Assembly: GCF_030908545.1 (NCBI RefSeq)
Contig: NZ_CP133083.1
Location: 1,302,001 to 1,366,000 of the forward strand
Reading direction: 5' to 3'
From: Nitrosomonas sp. sh817
GTDB lineage: Bacteria > Pseudomonadota > Gammaproteobacteria > Burkholderiales > Nitrosomonadaceae
Length of the DNA: 64,000 nucleotides
Shown here: positions 35,874 through 44,847 of the stretch, one piece after another
Numbering within the stretch: the stretch's first letter is position 1
Layout of the letters: each line of letters starts with the position of its first letter
Program-made: the position numbers and the translations under genes
The notes under the pieces: generated by a model
What the model saw: the letters and a program-made list of their open reading frames with translations, nothing else
Told to the model about the DNA's origin: nothing
Databases searched by the model: none

Positions 35874-36038
35874 GTTTGATCGGCGCGGCAGCTTCGGTTA
35901 AACAGCTTACCATTTCATAACCGCGATCCTGGGACCGGAATGGGTGGCTGACAAGTATCATTGATTAGCGGGTTCTTTGACCGCATAACCGATCCTTGGT
36001 ACATTCAATTTTCATATTTCATTGCTTGAATTGTTTAC

Positions 36039-37373
36039 ATGCATTCTCCGATTGATTCCGATTTTATCGATTTGCTGCCGGATAACGATCCGCAGCGGGT
36101 ATTGTTGCACAATGAAGTACATGCTCGGCCCAGCCAGCGCATCCGTTTACCCGCGTTGGTGATTTATGTGGTCGCCATCAATGACGGTATTACCCGCGAG
36201 CAAGAATGCGAGCATTTGCGCCGTCTTCCCGGGCAGCAAAGTTTGTTGCTCGAACAGTTACAGAACAATTTTTTACGGTTGCGGCTGCAAGGTTATACGC
36301 TGCGCTGGGAACGTCATACCGAGTTCACCCGTTATTCGCTGGTGCAGCATTTACCCGATGAAGCGCAGCTAGGCGCGACCGATCCTGATTTGCTGGCATT
36401 TCTGGCGCTGCCGCGCGATTGGCTCGCAGACATACCGGGCCGGACAATTGCGGCGGTAAAACTGGCGATGGTACCGGGTGATTTGAACGCTGCCGATGAA
36501 TTGCTCAAACAAGCGCGGCAGTGGTTTGGCGGGAATCCGATCGTCGCTTCGATAATCGGCCGGGAGAGGCATTCTCTGGCGGTGACGGATTTCATGCTGC
36601 GTCCCAGCGGATTTGAACGCATGCTGGTGGTCATGTCAGCCGATGCATCCGAGACGCGGGCAGGGCGTGTTTCGCAGCGTTTGCTCGAAATTGAAACTTA
36701 CCGGCTGATGGCGCTGCGCGGCTTGCCGGTGGCCAAGCGCCTCATTCCGGAATTGACCGGCGCCGAGCAGCAACTCGCCGAAATTACCGCGCAACTGGAA
36801 AATAAAGGCGCTTCGGATCAGGCATTATTGGATACGCTGATTTCGCTGGCGGTACGTATCGAGCGGGCGACGGTTGAACATGCTTACCGCTTTGCCGCAA
36901 CACAAGCGTACAACAAACTGGTCATGCAGCGGATCGCGGAGTTGCGGGAGACGGCTACCCACGGCACACAAACGATCGGAGAATTCATGCAGCGGCGGTT
37001 ATCGCCGGCAATCAGTACTGTAGAAGCAACCGCACAACGGCTGAGCTATTTGTCCGCGCGCATTTCACGGACCAGCTCACTGCTGCGCACGCGGGTCGAT
37101 ATCTTGGCGGAAACGCAGAATCAGCAATTGCTGGAAAAATTGACACGCGGACAAGAGCTGCAATTGCGGCTGCAAAGCACCGTGGAAGGTTTATCGATCG
37201 CGGCGATTTCCTATTACGTGATCAGCTTGCTGCTATACATCACGAAAGCCGGTGCAGCGGCGGGCCTGCCGATACATCCGGAACTGGCGACCGGATTGAT
37301 GATTCCGGCGGTGCTATGGGTGGTGTGGCGGACGACGCGGCGTATTCACGAGAAGTTTTTCAAATTGCACTGA
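36039..37373 (+). CDS. DUF3422 family membrane protein
   Basis: 444 residues. Starts with LLHNEVHARPSQRIRLP, a hallmark of DUF3422; a long helical central part (about 230-380) precedes two hydrophobic segments near the C-terminus (ISYYVISLLLYITKAG and MIPAVLWVVW). An inner-membrane protein with a large cytoplasmic domain; function unknown. A terminator follows. Confidence 0.88.
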   Translation: MHSPIDSDFIDLLPDNDPQRVLLHNEVHARPSQRIRLPALVIYVVAINDGITREQECEHLRRLPGQQSLLLEQLQNNFLRLRLQGYTLRWERHTEFTRYSLVQHLPDEAQLGATDPDLLAFLALPRDWLADIPGRTIAAVKLAMVPGDLNAADELLKQARQWFGGNPIVASIIGRERHSLAVTDFMLRPSGFERMLVVMSADASETRAGRVSQRLLEIETYRLMALRGLPVAKRLIPELTGAEQQLAEITAQLENKGASDQALLDTLISLAVRIERATVEHAYRFAATQAYNKLVMQRIAELRETATHGTQTIGEFMQRRLSPAISTVEATAQRLSYLSARISRTSSLLRTRVDILAETQNQQLLEKLTRGQELQLRLQSTVEGLSIAAISYYVISLLLYITKAGAAAGLPIHPELATGLMIPAVLWVVWRTTRRIHEKFFKLH

Positions 37374-37413
37374 TTTTTTTTCAAAAAAGCCGGCTTCTCA
37401 TTACGAAAAAAAC

Positions 37414-37445
37414 AAAGGCCTTTCAATTTCCATTGAAAGGCCTTT
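37414..37445. terminator. Bidirectional terminator hairpin
   Basis: Perfect 14-bp stem (aaaggcctttcaat with its complement) and a 4-base loop, followed by T on the plus strand and bounded by A-rich sequence on the other side. Lies between the convergent DUF3422 and peroxidase genes. Confidence 0.88.
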
Positions 37446-37477
37446 TTCCGCGCGGTTATTGCGAATAACCAGCGAAT

Positions 37478-39664
37478 TTAACGCAGGTAACGTTCAAACG
37501 GCATGATGGGTCTTGCATTACCCTCGGCGCCGACGGCGGGAATGATCATCCACTGATCTGCTGCGAGTGAACTGCCGATTGGATTACTGATGGTACTGTC
37601 GCCATGGCCATGCGGTATTCTTAACTCCGGATGGTCGAATGGAGCTCGTGAGTAAAGCACGCGTTCGTCCGTCAGGCTTTTCAGAAAGTTGAGCAAGTCC
37701 GTGCGGCGCTCCGCGGATAATTGCAATTCAGGCTGTGAAAACACCTTGCCGAACTCTTTCGGCGGCGTTATGAAATTACCGCCTCGGATGTAGAATTCCA
37801 ATACCTCTTCCAAAGTCGCCATGCCACCGTTGTGCATGTAGGGTCCAGTCAATTCGATATTTCTGAGGGACGGAATTTTGTAGGAGCCTTTGGCAGCGCT
37901 CAAAAGGCGTCTGCGATCGGGTTTCGCCAATTCCGCTTGAGCAGTGGCCACTGTCGGGATGAAAGTGCCGCTCGTATTGAAACAACCCTCGGTGTCTTGA
38001 AATTGTTTTTGGATGCCGTCGGACCGCGTAAAAAGCAGCGGATGCGGTTTGTCGCGATCCAGCGCAACGGCGGTATCCAAATCGCACGGGCGTACGTTGA
38101 CGACGAAAGGATCGACCACTGCCGAAAAGTTGCCGGCCAGTATCTGGATGTACTGATCGGCAAACGACAGCGGATTGCCGAAAGGATCGGTTGCACCCAA
38201 CCCTGGATCGTTTTCCACCGGTGTTACGCCGGTGCCGGCAAATCCGGTGTCCTGAAACATCATGCCGGCCGTCAAAGGCAAATGGGTTACCACGTTCATG
38301 GTGCTGATGCGGAACAATGCGTTACCAAAAGCATGTGGATTGGTTTTTTGCAAAATGCTGTTGGTTACGACTGCGGAAGCCGTGAAGTTAGGACCGATAT
38401 GGCAAAGCGCGCAATGTGCATCGCGAAAGAAATCCATGCCGCGTTGCGCCGATTCGCTCAATCCAATCGGCTCGCCATGCTCGTCGATTTCACTGCGATC
38501 GAATGGAGAGTCGTCGGAAATCAACGTGGCCATGTACATCTGCAGCGATAATCCGAAGAACATCGCAAAGTTTGCCTCGGTCTGGCTATAAGGAATTGTA
38601 TGGCTGGCTGACGATGCGGGCGGGAAACCGAATTGTTCATTCGGCGTGTCGTTCCAGTATTTTGGATGGAATGCCTTTTTGATCATCAGGTAATACCGGG
38701 TTTTTAAGCCCTTTTGCATATTGTTCGGCCTGCTTTGAGCCAAACCGCCCAATACGCTGTCATTCCAGTGGACTTGCTGATGCTCCAGCGGTTTGCGGTA
38801 AAACAGCTTGCGTCCCAGTTCGGGGAAGGTCCGCCCGTGACAGCTCATTTCAAAATCATCGAGCGGAGGTGCGACCGAAACGGATGCAAGCGATGAATTA
38901 AGCAGCCGGAGCCGTTTTTTAGTGAAGCTGCCATTGGGGTTTTTTATCCAAACACCGGCATCCGGGTCACGATCCCCCCATGGACTGCTGCCATTGAAAA
39001 TATTATTGGCGCGGCCATCCCAGAAATTGCGGAAATTGAAAACGGCATTGATGACCGTGGGCGTGTTGCGCGGTTCAACTTTGCGAGCGCCGACAGAGCC
39101 GATATGAAAAACCGGATCAACGTCGCGATCACAGATATCGTTCATTTCGTTAAAAGTTTCAGCGTCGCGATAGACGCCGCCAAAGGTGCCCGATGACGAG
39201 ACCACATCATCGTTGATGTAAACCGGAGCGCCTAATGGACTCATCGGATCATCGGTTTGGAAAAAAGGAAAATCGCTTTTTTTCAGTTCGGTATGAGGCC
39301 CCAGTAAACTGCCATCACGGGCCTGTGAAAATTCTTTAGGCAGCTTGCTGTTTCTGCCGGTGGGTGAAATCGCATTCTTGGTGCGGCGGTCGGCGCCGGC
39401 ATGATAGTGACAACTGGCGCAAGCAATGCCGTCGCTTCCTACATTGATATCCCAGAATAAAGCTTTACCCAGCGCAATGGCGCTCGCTTTATCGATGATA
39501 ATCGGGTTGTTGCCGTCCAATAAGCCGGGTACTTCAGGAACCGGCACGCCTTTCAGCGACATCGGCATCGGCCCGAAATCGGCGTGCAAGGCTGAGCAAG
39601 TCAGCAGCATCAGGCAGCCTGCCATGAATAATTGGATGCCATATTTTTTAATAGTTTTTAGCAT
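37478..39664 (-). CDS. Large dihaem cytochrome c peroxidase-like protein
   Basis: 728 residues, about twice the usual bacterial CCP length. A signal peptide (about 1-28, ending SALHA) and two haem motifs, CASCH (82-86) and CALCH (418-422). CCP/MauG family features: NPIIIDKASAIALGKALFWD, PRNTPTVINAVFNFRNFWDGR, ALCHIGPNFTA and SLRNIELTGPYMHNGGM. Large insertions separate the haem domains. Periplasmic; may reduce hydrogen peroxide or oxidise another substrate. GAGGAA precedes the ATG. Its neighbours are PEP-CTERM genes. Confidence 0.85.
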   Translation of the reverse strand: MLKTIKKYGIQLFMAGCLMLLTCSALHADFGPMPMSLKGVPVPEVPGLLDGNNPIIIDKASAIALGKALFWDINVGSDGIACASCHYHAGADRRTKNAISPTGRNSKLPKEFSQARDGSLLGPHTELKKSDFPFFQTDDPMSPLGAPVYINDDVVSSSGTFGGVYRDAETFNEMNDICDRDVDPVFHIGSVGARKVEPRNTPTVINAVFNFRNFWDGRANNIFNGSSPWGDRDPDAGVWIKNPNGSFTKKRLRLLNSSLASVSVAPPLDDFEMSCHGRTFPELGRKLFYRKPLEHQQVHWNDSVLGGLAQSRPNNMQKGLKTRYYLMIKKAFHPKYWNDTPNEQFGFPPASSASHTIPYSQTEANFAMFFGLSLQMYMATLISDDSPFDRSEIDEHGEPIGLSESAQRGMDFFRDAHCALCHIGPNFTASAVVTNSILQKTNPHAFGNALFRISTMNVVTHLPLTAGMMFQDTGFAGTGVTPVENDPGLGATDPFGNPLSFADQYIQILAGNFSAVVDPFVVNVRPCDLDTAVALDRDKPHPLLFTRSDGIQKQFQDTEGCFNTSGTFIPTVATAQAELAKPDRRRLLSAAKGSYKIPSLRNIELTGPYMHNGGMATLEEVLEFYIRGGNFITPPKEFGKVFSQPELQLSAERRTDLLNFLKSLTDERVLYSRAPFDHPELRIPHGHGDSTISNPIGSSLAADQWMIIPAVGAEGNARPIMPFERYLR

Positions 39665-39788
39665 GATTTGAGTTCCTCGGAGTTCAATACCCCGGCATTC
39701 CTGCTATCTCTAAAATAGAAATCGCTTGCTGCAACTGTGCGAACAAACGATTTGGATTCTTGCTGAAACAGAGCCGAGTGTGCTTTGT

Positions 39789-39937
39789 TAGGGAAACGCT
39801 GATTAATTGACTGCACGAGCGAATCGCATCAATGCGCGGTACTCGCATCCTCGCCTATCTTATTGATAGATCCCGGTTGTTGCGTTCCGCGCGCCTTGTG
39901 CTTCATCTCATTCGTTGAATTAATCAGCATTTCCTTA
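39789..39937. repeat. MITE-like element, copy 2 (149 bp)
   Basis: Same length and layout as the copy at 30991-31139: begins tagggaaacgctgattaatt, ends aattaatcagcatttcctta, with TA at both ends. The interior is strongly conserved with scattered substitutions. It sits in the 332-base gap between the peroxidase gene start and the PEP-CTERM gene end; that gap otherwise holds only the peroxidase ribosome binding site and a terminator. Confidence 0.8.
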
Positions 39938-39942
39938 GGTAA

Positions 39943-39971
39943 AAACGGGGGCGATGCGGCTACCCCCGTTT
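39943..39971 (-). terminator. Terminator of the leftward PEP-CTERM gene
   Basis: Perfect 9-bp stem aaacggggg/cccccgttt with an 11-base loop; read on the minus strand it ends in GTTTTT. Located 26 bases past the PEP-CTERM stop. Confidence 0.75.
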
Positions 39972-39996
39972 CTCCCGTGGCTAAATGTTCCGCTGA

Positions 39997-40824
39997 TTAG
40001 GCCGCGGCCTGAATCGAAGCTCGGTGATGCTTACGCACACGCCATCCGACCAGACCCAAACCGGCCAACAGCATCGCGTAGGTCTCGGCTTCCGGTACCG
40101 CGCTGACGGCCAGTTCATACGCGCCACCTGCAGATGCGTGATCCGTGCCGCCAACATAGGCCAGATACCAGCCGGGCGCCAAGTCGTTGAATGTCAGCGA
40201 TGCCGTATTTGCGCCCACGCTGCCGCCGACACCGTTTTCAAAGGTGTTGGTCAGGCTGACATCGTTGGCGCCGTTCAGGATAGTTTCACCCCACCCGGTG
40301 TCAACCGTGTGTGAAGCACCGGCAACCGCATAACCTAATGTTTCCAAAACATTGCCGCCTTGACCGTTGGCCATCCACAGCGTGCCGGCATCACCCATTT
40401 TTCCGGTTGCGTTGAATGAGTGCGGGGTGCCGAAACCGGCTAAGCTGATTTCAGAACCGAAACCTTCGGTACCGCCGTCAAACACGTTCGAACCGGTTGC
40501 CCAAACGGTGACGCCCGGTACGAATCCCGAGCTGCCGTTGACAGTCACAGTGACATCCTGCAGACCGGTGTTCTGAAAAACGAACCAATCGCCGACATGC
40601 GCCCATGCGGAATAATTCAAGTTAGGATTGTCGGAATACGCGCTTTTCAACGCGCTTTCATTGGCTGTAATGGAATTAAATCCTAAATCCAGAACATTAT
40701 CACCGCTGACCCACGGTTTTGGGCTGACTGCGGCTGCGTATGCACCGCTGCTGGCGAACGCTATAGCGGAGATGATAGCCAACGAGACCAGCGGGCGGGT
40801 TTTGTTATAATGAGTTTTTTGCAT
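39997..40824 (-). CDS. PEP-CTERM sorting-domain protein
   Basis: 275 residues. Signal peptide (SLAIISAIAFASSGAYA) and C-terminal anchor VPEAETYAMLLAGLGLVGWR with a basic tail. The Pro-Glu-Pro is changed to Pro-Glu-Ala, a known variation of the motif. The body is Gly/Asn/Thr-rich and strand-like, typical of matrix proteins. GGAG precedes the ATG. Divergent from a second PEP-CTERM gene at 41970 with an IS element between; a 32-bp double palindrome lies about 280 bases upstream. Confidence 0.93.
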   Translation of the reverse strand: MQKTHYNKTRPLVSLAIISAIAFASSGAYAAAVSPKPWVSGDNVLDLGFNSITANESALKSAYSDNPNLNYSAWAHVGDWFVFQNTGLQDVTVTVNGSSGFVPGVTVWATGSNVFDGGTEGFGSEISLAGFGTPHSFNATGKMGDAGTLWMANGQGGNVLETLGYAVAGASHTVDTGWGETILNGANDVSLTNTFENGVGGSVGANTASLTFNDLAPGWYLAYVGGTDHASAGGAYELAVSAVPEAETYAMLLAGLGLVGWRVRKHHRASIQAAA

Positions 40825-41202
40825 AATTAATTCTCCAAAAAATGCATTTGTTTGATTTCAAGGCGCCGTTAATTGTTTGCTGCTTTGGGAAACGGCCAAT
40901 TGACGGCGCCTCTTTTTTTGAATGACGTTCTGGGTATGGCGCATGATCATGCATGCGCCGGTTTTCAGAAACTCCCCGTCATTCAGAGGAGGCAACCAGG
41001 CTATCTTCATTGCAAAGACCCTGCGGTTTTCCGGACTTGCCTTGCGGCAAGGGTGGCTATTCTTGAATCCCTTTATTGTCTTTGAAATCCGGAAAAAAAC
41101 AATGCGACAAATTGTCGCGCGGCAAATTGTCGCACCTCTGTGAATCGCAAAACACATTTTCTGATTAGAACTGTTTTTCTAATTTATTGTCCATCATAAG
41201 GT
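40825..41202. promoter_or_regulatory. Upstream region of the leftward PEP-CTERM gene
   Basis: About 380 bases between the PEP-CTERM start and the IS200-type element. It contains the 32-bp double palindrome (41103-41134) and, on the minus strand, a weak sigma-54-like element at 41011-41026 (good TTGCA, imperfect -24 box). Another short inverted repeat (gcgcatgatcatgcatgcgc, about 40939-40958) lies closer to the gene. No gene supported. Confidence 0.5.
41103..41134. promoter_or_regulatory. Double palindromic operator-like site (copy 2, 32 bp)
   Basis: TGCGACAAATTGTCGC joined directly to GCGGCAAATTGTCGCA. Same length and arrangement as the site at 12528-12559, differing at few positions. It lies 279 bases upstream of the leftward PEP-CTERM gene. 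Confidence 0.6.
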
Positions 41203-41244
41203 TAAAACCACCGGCTTCAGCCGGTCAGCTTTAGCTGCGAGAAT

Positions 41245-41267
41245 ATGCCACACAGGAGGTGTGGCAT
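41245..41267 (+). promoter_or_regulatory. Hairpin sequestering the transposase ribosome binding site
   Basis: A perfect 9-bp stem atgccacac/gtgtggcat whose 5-base loop is AGGAG, the Shine-Dalgarno; the start codon (41266-41268) begins in the last two stem bases. Such structures repress IS200 transposase translation. Confidence 0.75.
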
Positions 41268-41697
41268 GGATTATAGATATGGAAGTCATACGGTTTATCA
41301 GATTGAATATCATTTTGTATGGGTAACGAAGTATAGATATAAGATTCTGAAGGGAGAAGTAGCAGAACGAGTACGAGAGTTGGTTCGTCAGACGTGTGAA
41401 GCATTTGAAATGAGAATTGTACAGGGTGTAGTAAGTAAGGATCATGTGCATATTCTGGTGAGTTGTCCGCCGGAGATGGCTCCGAGTGAGATCATGAGGC
41501 GGCTAAAAGGACGAACATCGAGCTATCTGTTTGAAGAATTTCCTCACTTGAAGAAGCGGTACTGGGGAAGGCATTTTTGGGCGCGAGGGTATTTCTGCGT
41601 GACAGTAGGTCAGATGACAGAAGAGATGATCAAACAATACTTGGAGCATCATTTTGAGCCAAATCCAAACGACAATTTTAAAATGGAGCCGGAATAA
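41266..41697 (+). CDS. tnpA: IS200/IS605-family Y1 transposase TnpA
   Basis: 143 residues, normal for the family. N-terminal YQIEYHFVWVTKYRYKIL, HUH motif in KDHVHILVSCPP (His-Val-His), and MIKQYLEHH near the C-terminus with the likely nucleophilic Tyr. It moves single-stranded DNA by peel-and-paste. ATG 41266 is preferred over ATG 41245 because the AGGAG lies between them. Intact and therefore potentially active. Confidence 0.93.
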   Translation: MDYRYGSHTVYQIEYHFVWVTKYRYKILKGEVAERVRELVRQTCEAFEMRIVQGVVSKDHVHILVSCPPEMAPSEIMRRLKGRTSSYLFEEFPHLKKRYWGRHFWARGYFCVTVGQMTEEMIKQYLEHHFEPNPNDNFKMEPE

Positions 41698-41837
41698 GAC
41701 GCGTCGTTTAGTCGACGCGTATCCGGACTTTCAGTCCGTAACTCAAACCCACCGGCTTTAGCCGGTGGTTGTTTAGTATTTTAACTATATTTGTTTGCGA
41801 TGAGGTAGAGACGCTCGAGGGTGTCGGTGCGAAGAAG

Positions 41838-41854
41838 TGCGACAATTTACCGCA
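41838..41854. promoter_or_regulatory. Palindromic operator-like site (single copy)
   Basis: TGCGACAATTTACCGCA, same family as the other three loci with one arm changed. It lies 115 bases upstream of the rightward PEP-CTERM gene. A very weak sigma-54-like pair (TGCC...GGC, 41883-41897) follows. Confidence 0.5.
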
Positions 41855-41969
41855 TTGACCCTCTAAAAACTTTGATAAATACTGCCGGCGCGTTGGCCAA
41901 CGTTCGGTGCGGGGATAAGAGAAATTTTCCGCGTTTTTAGAGATTCAAGTTAGTTTTTTAGGGTCTGTT

Positions 41970-42764
41970 ATGAAAAATAAATTAATCAACAAAACATTGA
42001 AATTCACATTATTAGCGGTTGGCCTGACTTCGGTGCCTGCGATGGCGCATATTGGTTACGGCGGCCGTGATTTCGGGTCTTTCACCGGCACGGCGGCTGC
42101 GTCGAGTACCATCACCAATCAAGCGGCTTCAGGCTGGCACGGCTGGATCGATGGCACCGATGCCGATTGGGGTGATTCTCATCGCACACGCGCTTTCCGC
42201 TTTACGCTGGAAAATGATGCCGATGTCAAAATCTCTTTTAAAGAACAAGCTTATGTTACGCCGACTGGTGCCTCTGTCATCGCCGGCATCATGCCCGGCT
42301 TCAGCCTCTACAAAGGATTGGCGCATGTGGCGCCGTTCGCGGCCGATCATGACTTTGCGGTAGGATCGATTGCAATCCGCGATGCGGTCGGCGGTGTCGG
42401 GTTGACCGAAGGTTCATTCCGCGCGTTGACCGATTGGAGCATTACCAACGACAACAATGATCCGGCCAGTGTGTTTACCTACGTAGGCCATGCTTATGAC
42501 GGCCTTGGCATCGACTACGGCACCGGTGTGATTCCCGGTGCCGATGGCTTGGCCGATCACATGGTATCGAAAGTCTTTCATTTGACGGCGGGTGATTATT
42601 CGATTTTTGTCGGCGGCACGGATTATTTAAATTCCTCAGCACCGTTCACTGCGCTAGGTATCGAAGGTATGGTTGCAGTCGTTCCGGAACCTGAAACCTA
42701 CGCGATGCTGCTGGCCGGTTTAGGCTTGATCGGCTTTAGCGTCAGCCGCCGCCGGCCAGCTTGA
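41970..42764 (+). CDS. PEP-CTERM sorting-domain protein
   Basis: 264 residues with a signal peptide (LLAVGLTSVPAMA) and the anchor VVPEPETYAMLLAGLGLIGF followed by SVSRRRPA. The mature part begins HIGYGGRDFGSFTG and contains VFHLTAGDYSIFVGGTDY, a pattern frequent in Nitrosomonas PEP-CTERM proteins. Exported and probably anchored or released by exosortase. Divergent partner of the PEP-CTERM gene at 39997-40824. Confidence 0.94.
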   Translation: MKNKLINKTLKFTLLAVGLTSVPAMAHIGYGGRDFGSFTGTAAASSTITNQAASGWHGWIDGTDADWGDSHRTRAFRFTLENDADVKISFKEQAYVTPTGASVIAGIMPGFSLYKGLAHVAPFAADHDFAVGSIAIRDAVGGVGLTEGSFRALTDWSITNDNNDPASVFTYVGHAYDGLGIDYGTGVIPGADGLADHMVSKVFHLTAGDYSIFVGGTDYLNSSAPFTALGIEGMVAVVPEPETYAMLLAGLGLIGFSVSRRRPA

Positions 42765-43316
42765 AACCAACGCATTTGATTTGAAAAGAGCTGCGGGAAA
42801 TACCGAACAGTCCGATGCATACGATGTAAATCGGACAGAATTACGGCGATACGCCGCATCAGCGAAAAAATGTGTTTTGCATGCTGCTTGAAGAAACATA
42901 GTGCTTGCATCTACGGTTCAGTATTTCCACAAGTTGTGATGCATGAGAAATTGGCCTTGCATCGTGTTCGATTTACCTCCCGGGCGCGATACGAGGCTTT
43001 TTGCATTTTTTGAAGAAGATTCCCGTTCGTAAAAGCCTCCATTGTTTTTTATTGATATCGATACTGCGATTTTCAAAGCTCGCGGCGACGATTTTTCCGG
43101 CCAACCTTTCCGATCATTCTTGCAGAATCTTAAGCCGTTAGGCACAATCAGCCCGGATTTCTCCGACCGGGAAATCCAAATGACGAAAGATGCACACCAT
43201 TGAAGTGTGAGCGGTGCAATAGAGCTGCGGCATTTCAGTGTTTCTGTGACTGAGTGATTCCGTTTCGTCTCAAACAGCGAAGCATGAATCTCATTGAATT
43301 ATTGGGGAATATCAGA
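42765..43316. other. Intergenic region with nothing recognised
   Basis: 552 bases between the PEP-CTERM gene and the porin. Only the porin ribosome binding site (GGGGAA, about 43302) is clear. No RNA gene, repeat or credible open frame was recognised; a 75-codon minus frame at 42918-43145 has no motif. Confidence 0.6.
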
Positions 43317-44516
43317 ATGAAGAAAAAAATGATGGCGTTAGCGATGGCCGGTGTCTTTGCAGCGCCGGTGGTTGCGATAGCGCAAGGAACAAATCTGACT
43401 CTGTTTGGCAGCTTGCAAGCGGAGTATGCCACCGTGAATCGCGATGGCCAAAGCAGTCAGGCGCTGATCGGCGACGACACCGGCCGCTCGAAAATGGGTG
43501 CGCATGTGACCGAAAATCTGGGCAGCGGTTTTAAAGTCAAAGCGCGCGCCGAATATGGTTTCAATACCGGCGCGGGCAATCTTGGTGGCGCGCGTGAACG
43601 CTGGGTAGCGCTCGCGGGCGATCAGTGGGGTGAAGTCAAATTTGGCCGGGTGCAATCGCCGTTCAAAGATTTTGCCGGTGGCATGACCATTGATCCGTTT
43701 GCCTATACGACCTTGCAAGCAGCCGGTAGCGGCGGCACCATGACGGCTTCAGCCAATGGATTGGGGGCCGGTGCGATGGGTTTTGTAAACAGCGCGATCC
43801 GCTATGATTCTCCGAAAGTCGACGGCTTCAGCTTTGCCGGATTGTTGATGCCGGGTGACTCCAATCGGCTGGATCCGGCAAATTTTATCGCGCCAAGCGG
43901 TGGTTTTCCTGGCAGCCAAACCAACTCCGGCGGTGAAGACGGCGAATGGGATTTCCAAGTTGCCGGCAAGTACGATACCAGCGTGCAAGGCCACTACTTC
44001 GGGGTATTTGGCGGTTATTCACGGGATAATGTCAGCACCCGTCAAAGAATTTCCCAAGGACTGACAAATAACGAACACGTATGGCGCGGCGGCGCGTCAT
44101 GGAGCTGGCAAAACTTCAAATTGAACGGTCAATATGAAAATATCAACAATGCGGTTGGTGCCGCAACTTGTACCAATCAGGCGGCATTGGGCGACCCTGC
44201 AACCGGTTCGCTGGATTCGCGCGGACAATGTAATTCCGCCATGAATATGGGCGGCGACGGTAACTTATGGTTTGCGGGCGGGCAATACGACTGGGGCAAT
44301 ACCAGCTTTATTGCGCAAGGCGGTATGTCGCACGCGCACGCAACCGCCTTGTCGGGAAAGCGTGAAACAAGCCAGTTTACGGTGGGAATGATCCACAATT
44401 TGAGCAGCCGTTCGAGCTTATTCGGTGGCTACCAACGAGTGATGGTCGGTAGTGGCGCGTCCGATTTCTTCAGAGATATGAATATCTGGTCCGCCGGTAT
44501 GCGTCATAATTTTTGA
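43317..44516 (+). CDS. General porin (Gram-negative, betaproteobacterial type)
   Basis: 399 residues from ATG 43317, which gives a clean signal peptide (KKKMMALAMAGVFAAPVVAIAQ split: positively charged start, cleavage after AIAQ). Then TNLTLFGSLQAEYA, RSKMGAHVTENLGSGFKVKA, and RWVALAGDQWGEVKFGRVQSP (key part GEVKFGR), all typical of trimeric porins of beta-proteobacteria; it ends MRHNF with the terminal Phe. Nonspecific diffusion of small solutes across the outer membrane. The longer frame from 43254 has no ribosome binding site. Confidence 0.93.
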   Translation: MKKKMMALAMAGVFAAPVVAIAQGTNLTLFGSLQAEYATVNRDGQSSQALIGDDTGRSKMGAHVTENLGSGFKVKARAEYGFNTGAGNLGGARERWVALAGDQWGEVKFGRVQSPFKDFAGGMTIDPFAYTTLQAAGSGGTMTASANGLGAGAMGFVNSAIRYDSPKVDGFSFAGLLMPGDSNRLDPANFIAPSGGFPGSQTNSGGEDGEWDFQVAGKYDTSVQGHYFGVFGGYSRDNVSTRQRISQGLTNNEHVWRGGASWSWQNFKLNGQYENINNAVGAATCTNQAALGDPATGSLDSRGQCNSAMNMGGDGNLWFAGGQYDWGNTSFIAQGGMSHAHATALSGKRETSQFTVGMIHNLSSRSSLFGGYQRVMVGSGASDFFRDMNIWSAGMRHNF

Positions 44517-44535
44517 AGCAGGCTGATTCGTAAAA

Positions 44536-44566
44536 ATAAAAAGGCGCCGTAAGGCGCTTTTTTTAA
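44536..44566 (+). terminator. Terminator after the porin
   Basis: Stem gcgcc/ggcgc with loop gtaa, flanked by A-rich sequence upstream and a run of seven T. Good rho-independent signal about 20-25 bases past the porin stop. Confidence 0.8.
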
Positions 44567-44847
44567 GTTTACTAACTGAATTTTTTTTGCCTGGTTAAAG
44601 AATATACTGCTTGGGTCAAGAAAGTTATATCCCGCATATTGGGATAGCAACGAATAAGGTGTCTGAATTTGACAACAACCGGCTGGAGAAACTTCAGCTT
44701 TAAAGTAGGGGTTTAAACGAATATCATGTAAATTTGAAACTGCAAGTTTTTTAGCAGAAGCTGGATCCAATCCGGATCCGGGTTTACGCAACTGGAAGGC
44801 CAAATTTTTCATTTGATTGGACTTCTCTTACTACGGGGAAAATCATC
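44567..44847. other. Intergenic region before fadE
   Basis: About 280 bases. The minus-strand frame 44504-44812 (102 codons) runs through the porin terminator and has no family signature, so no gene is called. GGGGAA at about 44836 is the fadE ribosome binding site. Confidence 0.5.

Larger units (their letters stand above)
41203..41780 (+). mobile_element. IS200-type insertion sequence (tnpA only)
   Basis: Subterminal hairpins bound a single Y1 transposase gene: left-end accggct/agccggt (41210-41225) and right-end ccaccggct/agccggtgg (41749-41768). Two more hairpins lie after the gene (about 41701-41740). No tnpB, so IS200-like rather than IS605-like. Exact cleavage points are not certain, so the ends are approximate. 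It is inserted in the region between two divergent PEP-CTERM genes. Confidence 0.82.

Noticed and set aside
37832..38551. 239-codon frame opposite the peroxidase gene
   Set aside because: Antisense shadow of a gene with signal peptide and CCP motifs.
41011..41026. Sigma-54-like element upstream of the leftward PEP-CTERM gene
   Set aside because: TTGCA fits but the -24 box has mismatches, including the first G of the GG pair, and the leader would be 187 bases; too weak to annotate.
44504..44812. 102-codon minus-strand frame between porin and fadE
   Set aside because: It reads through the porin terminator, has no recognisable family and no convincing upstream signals.
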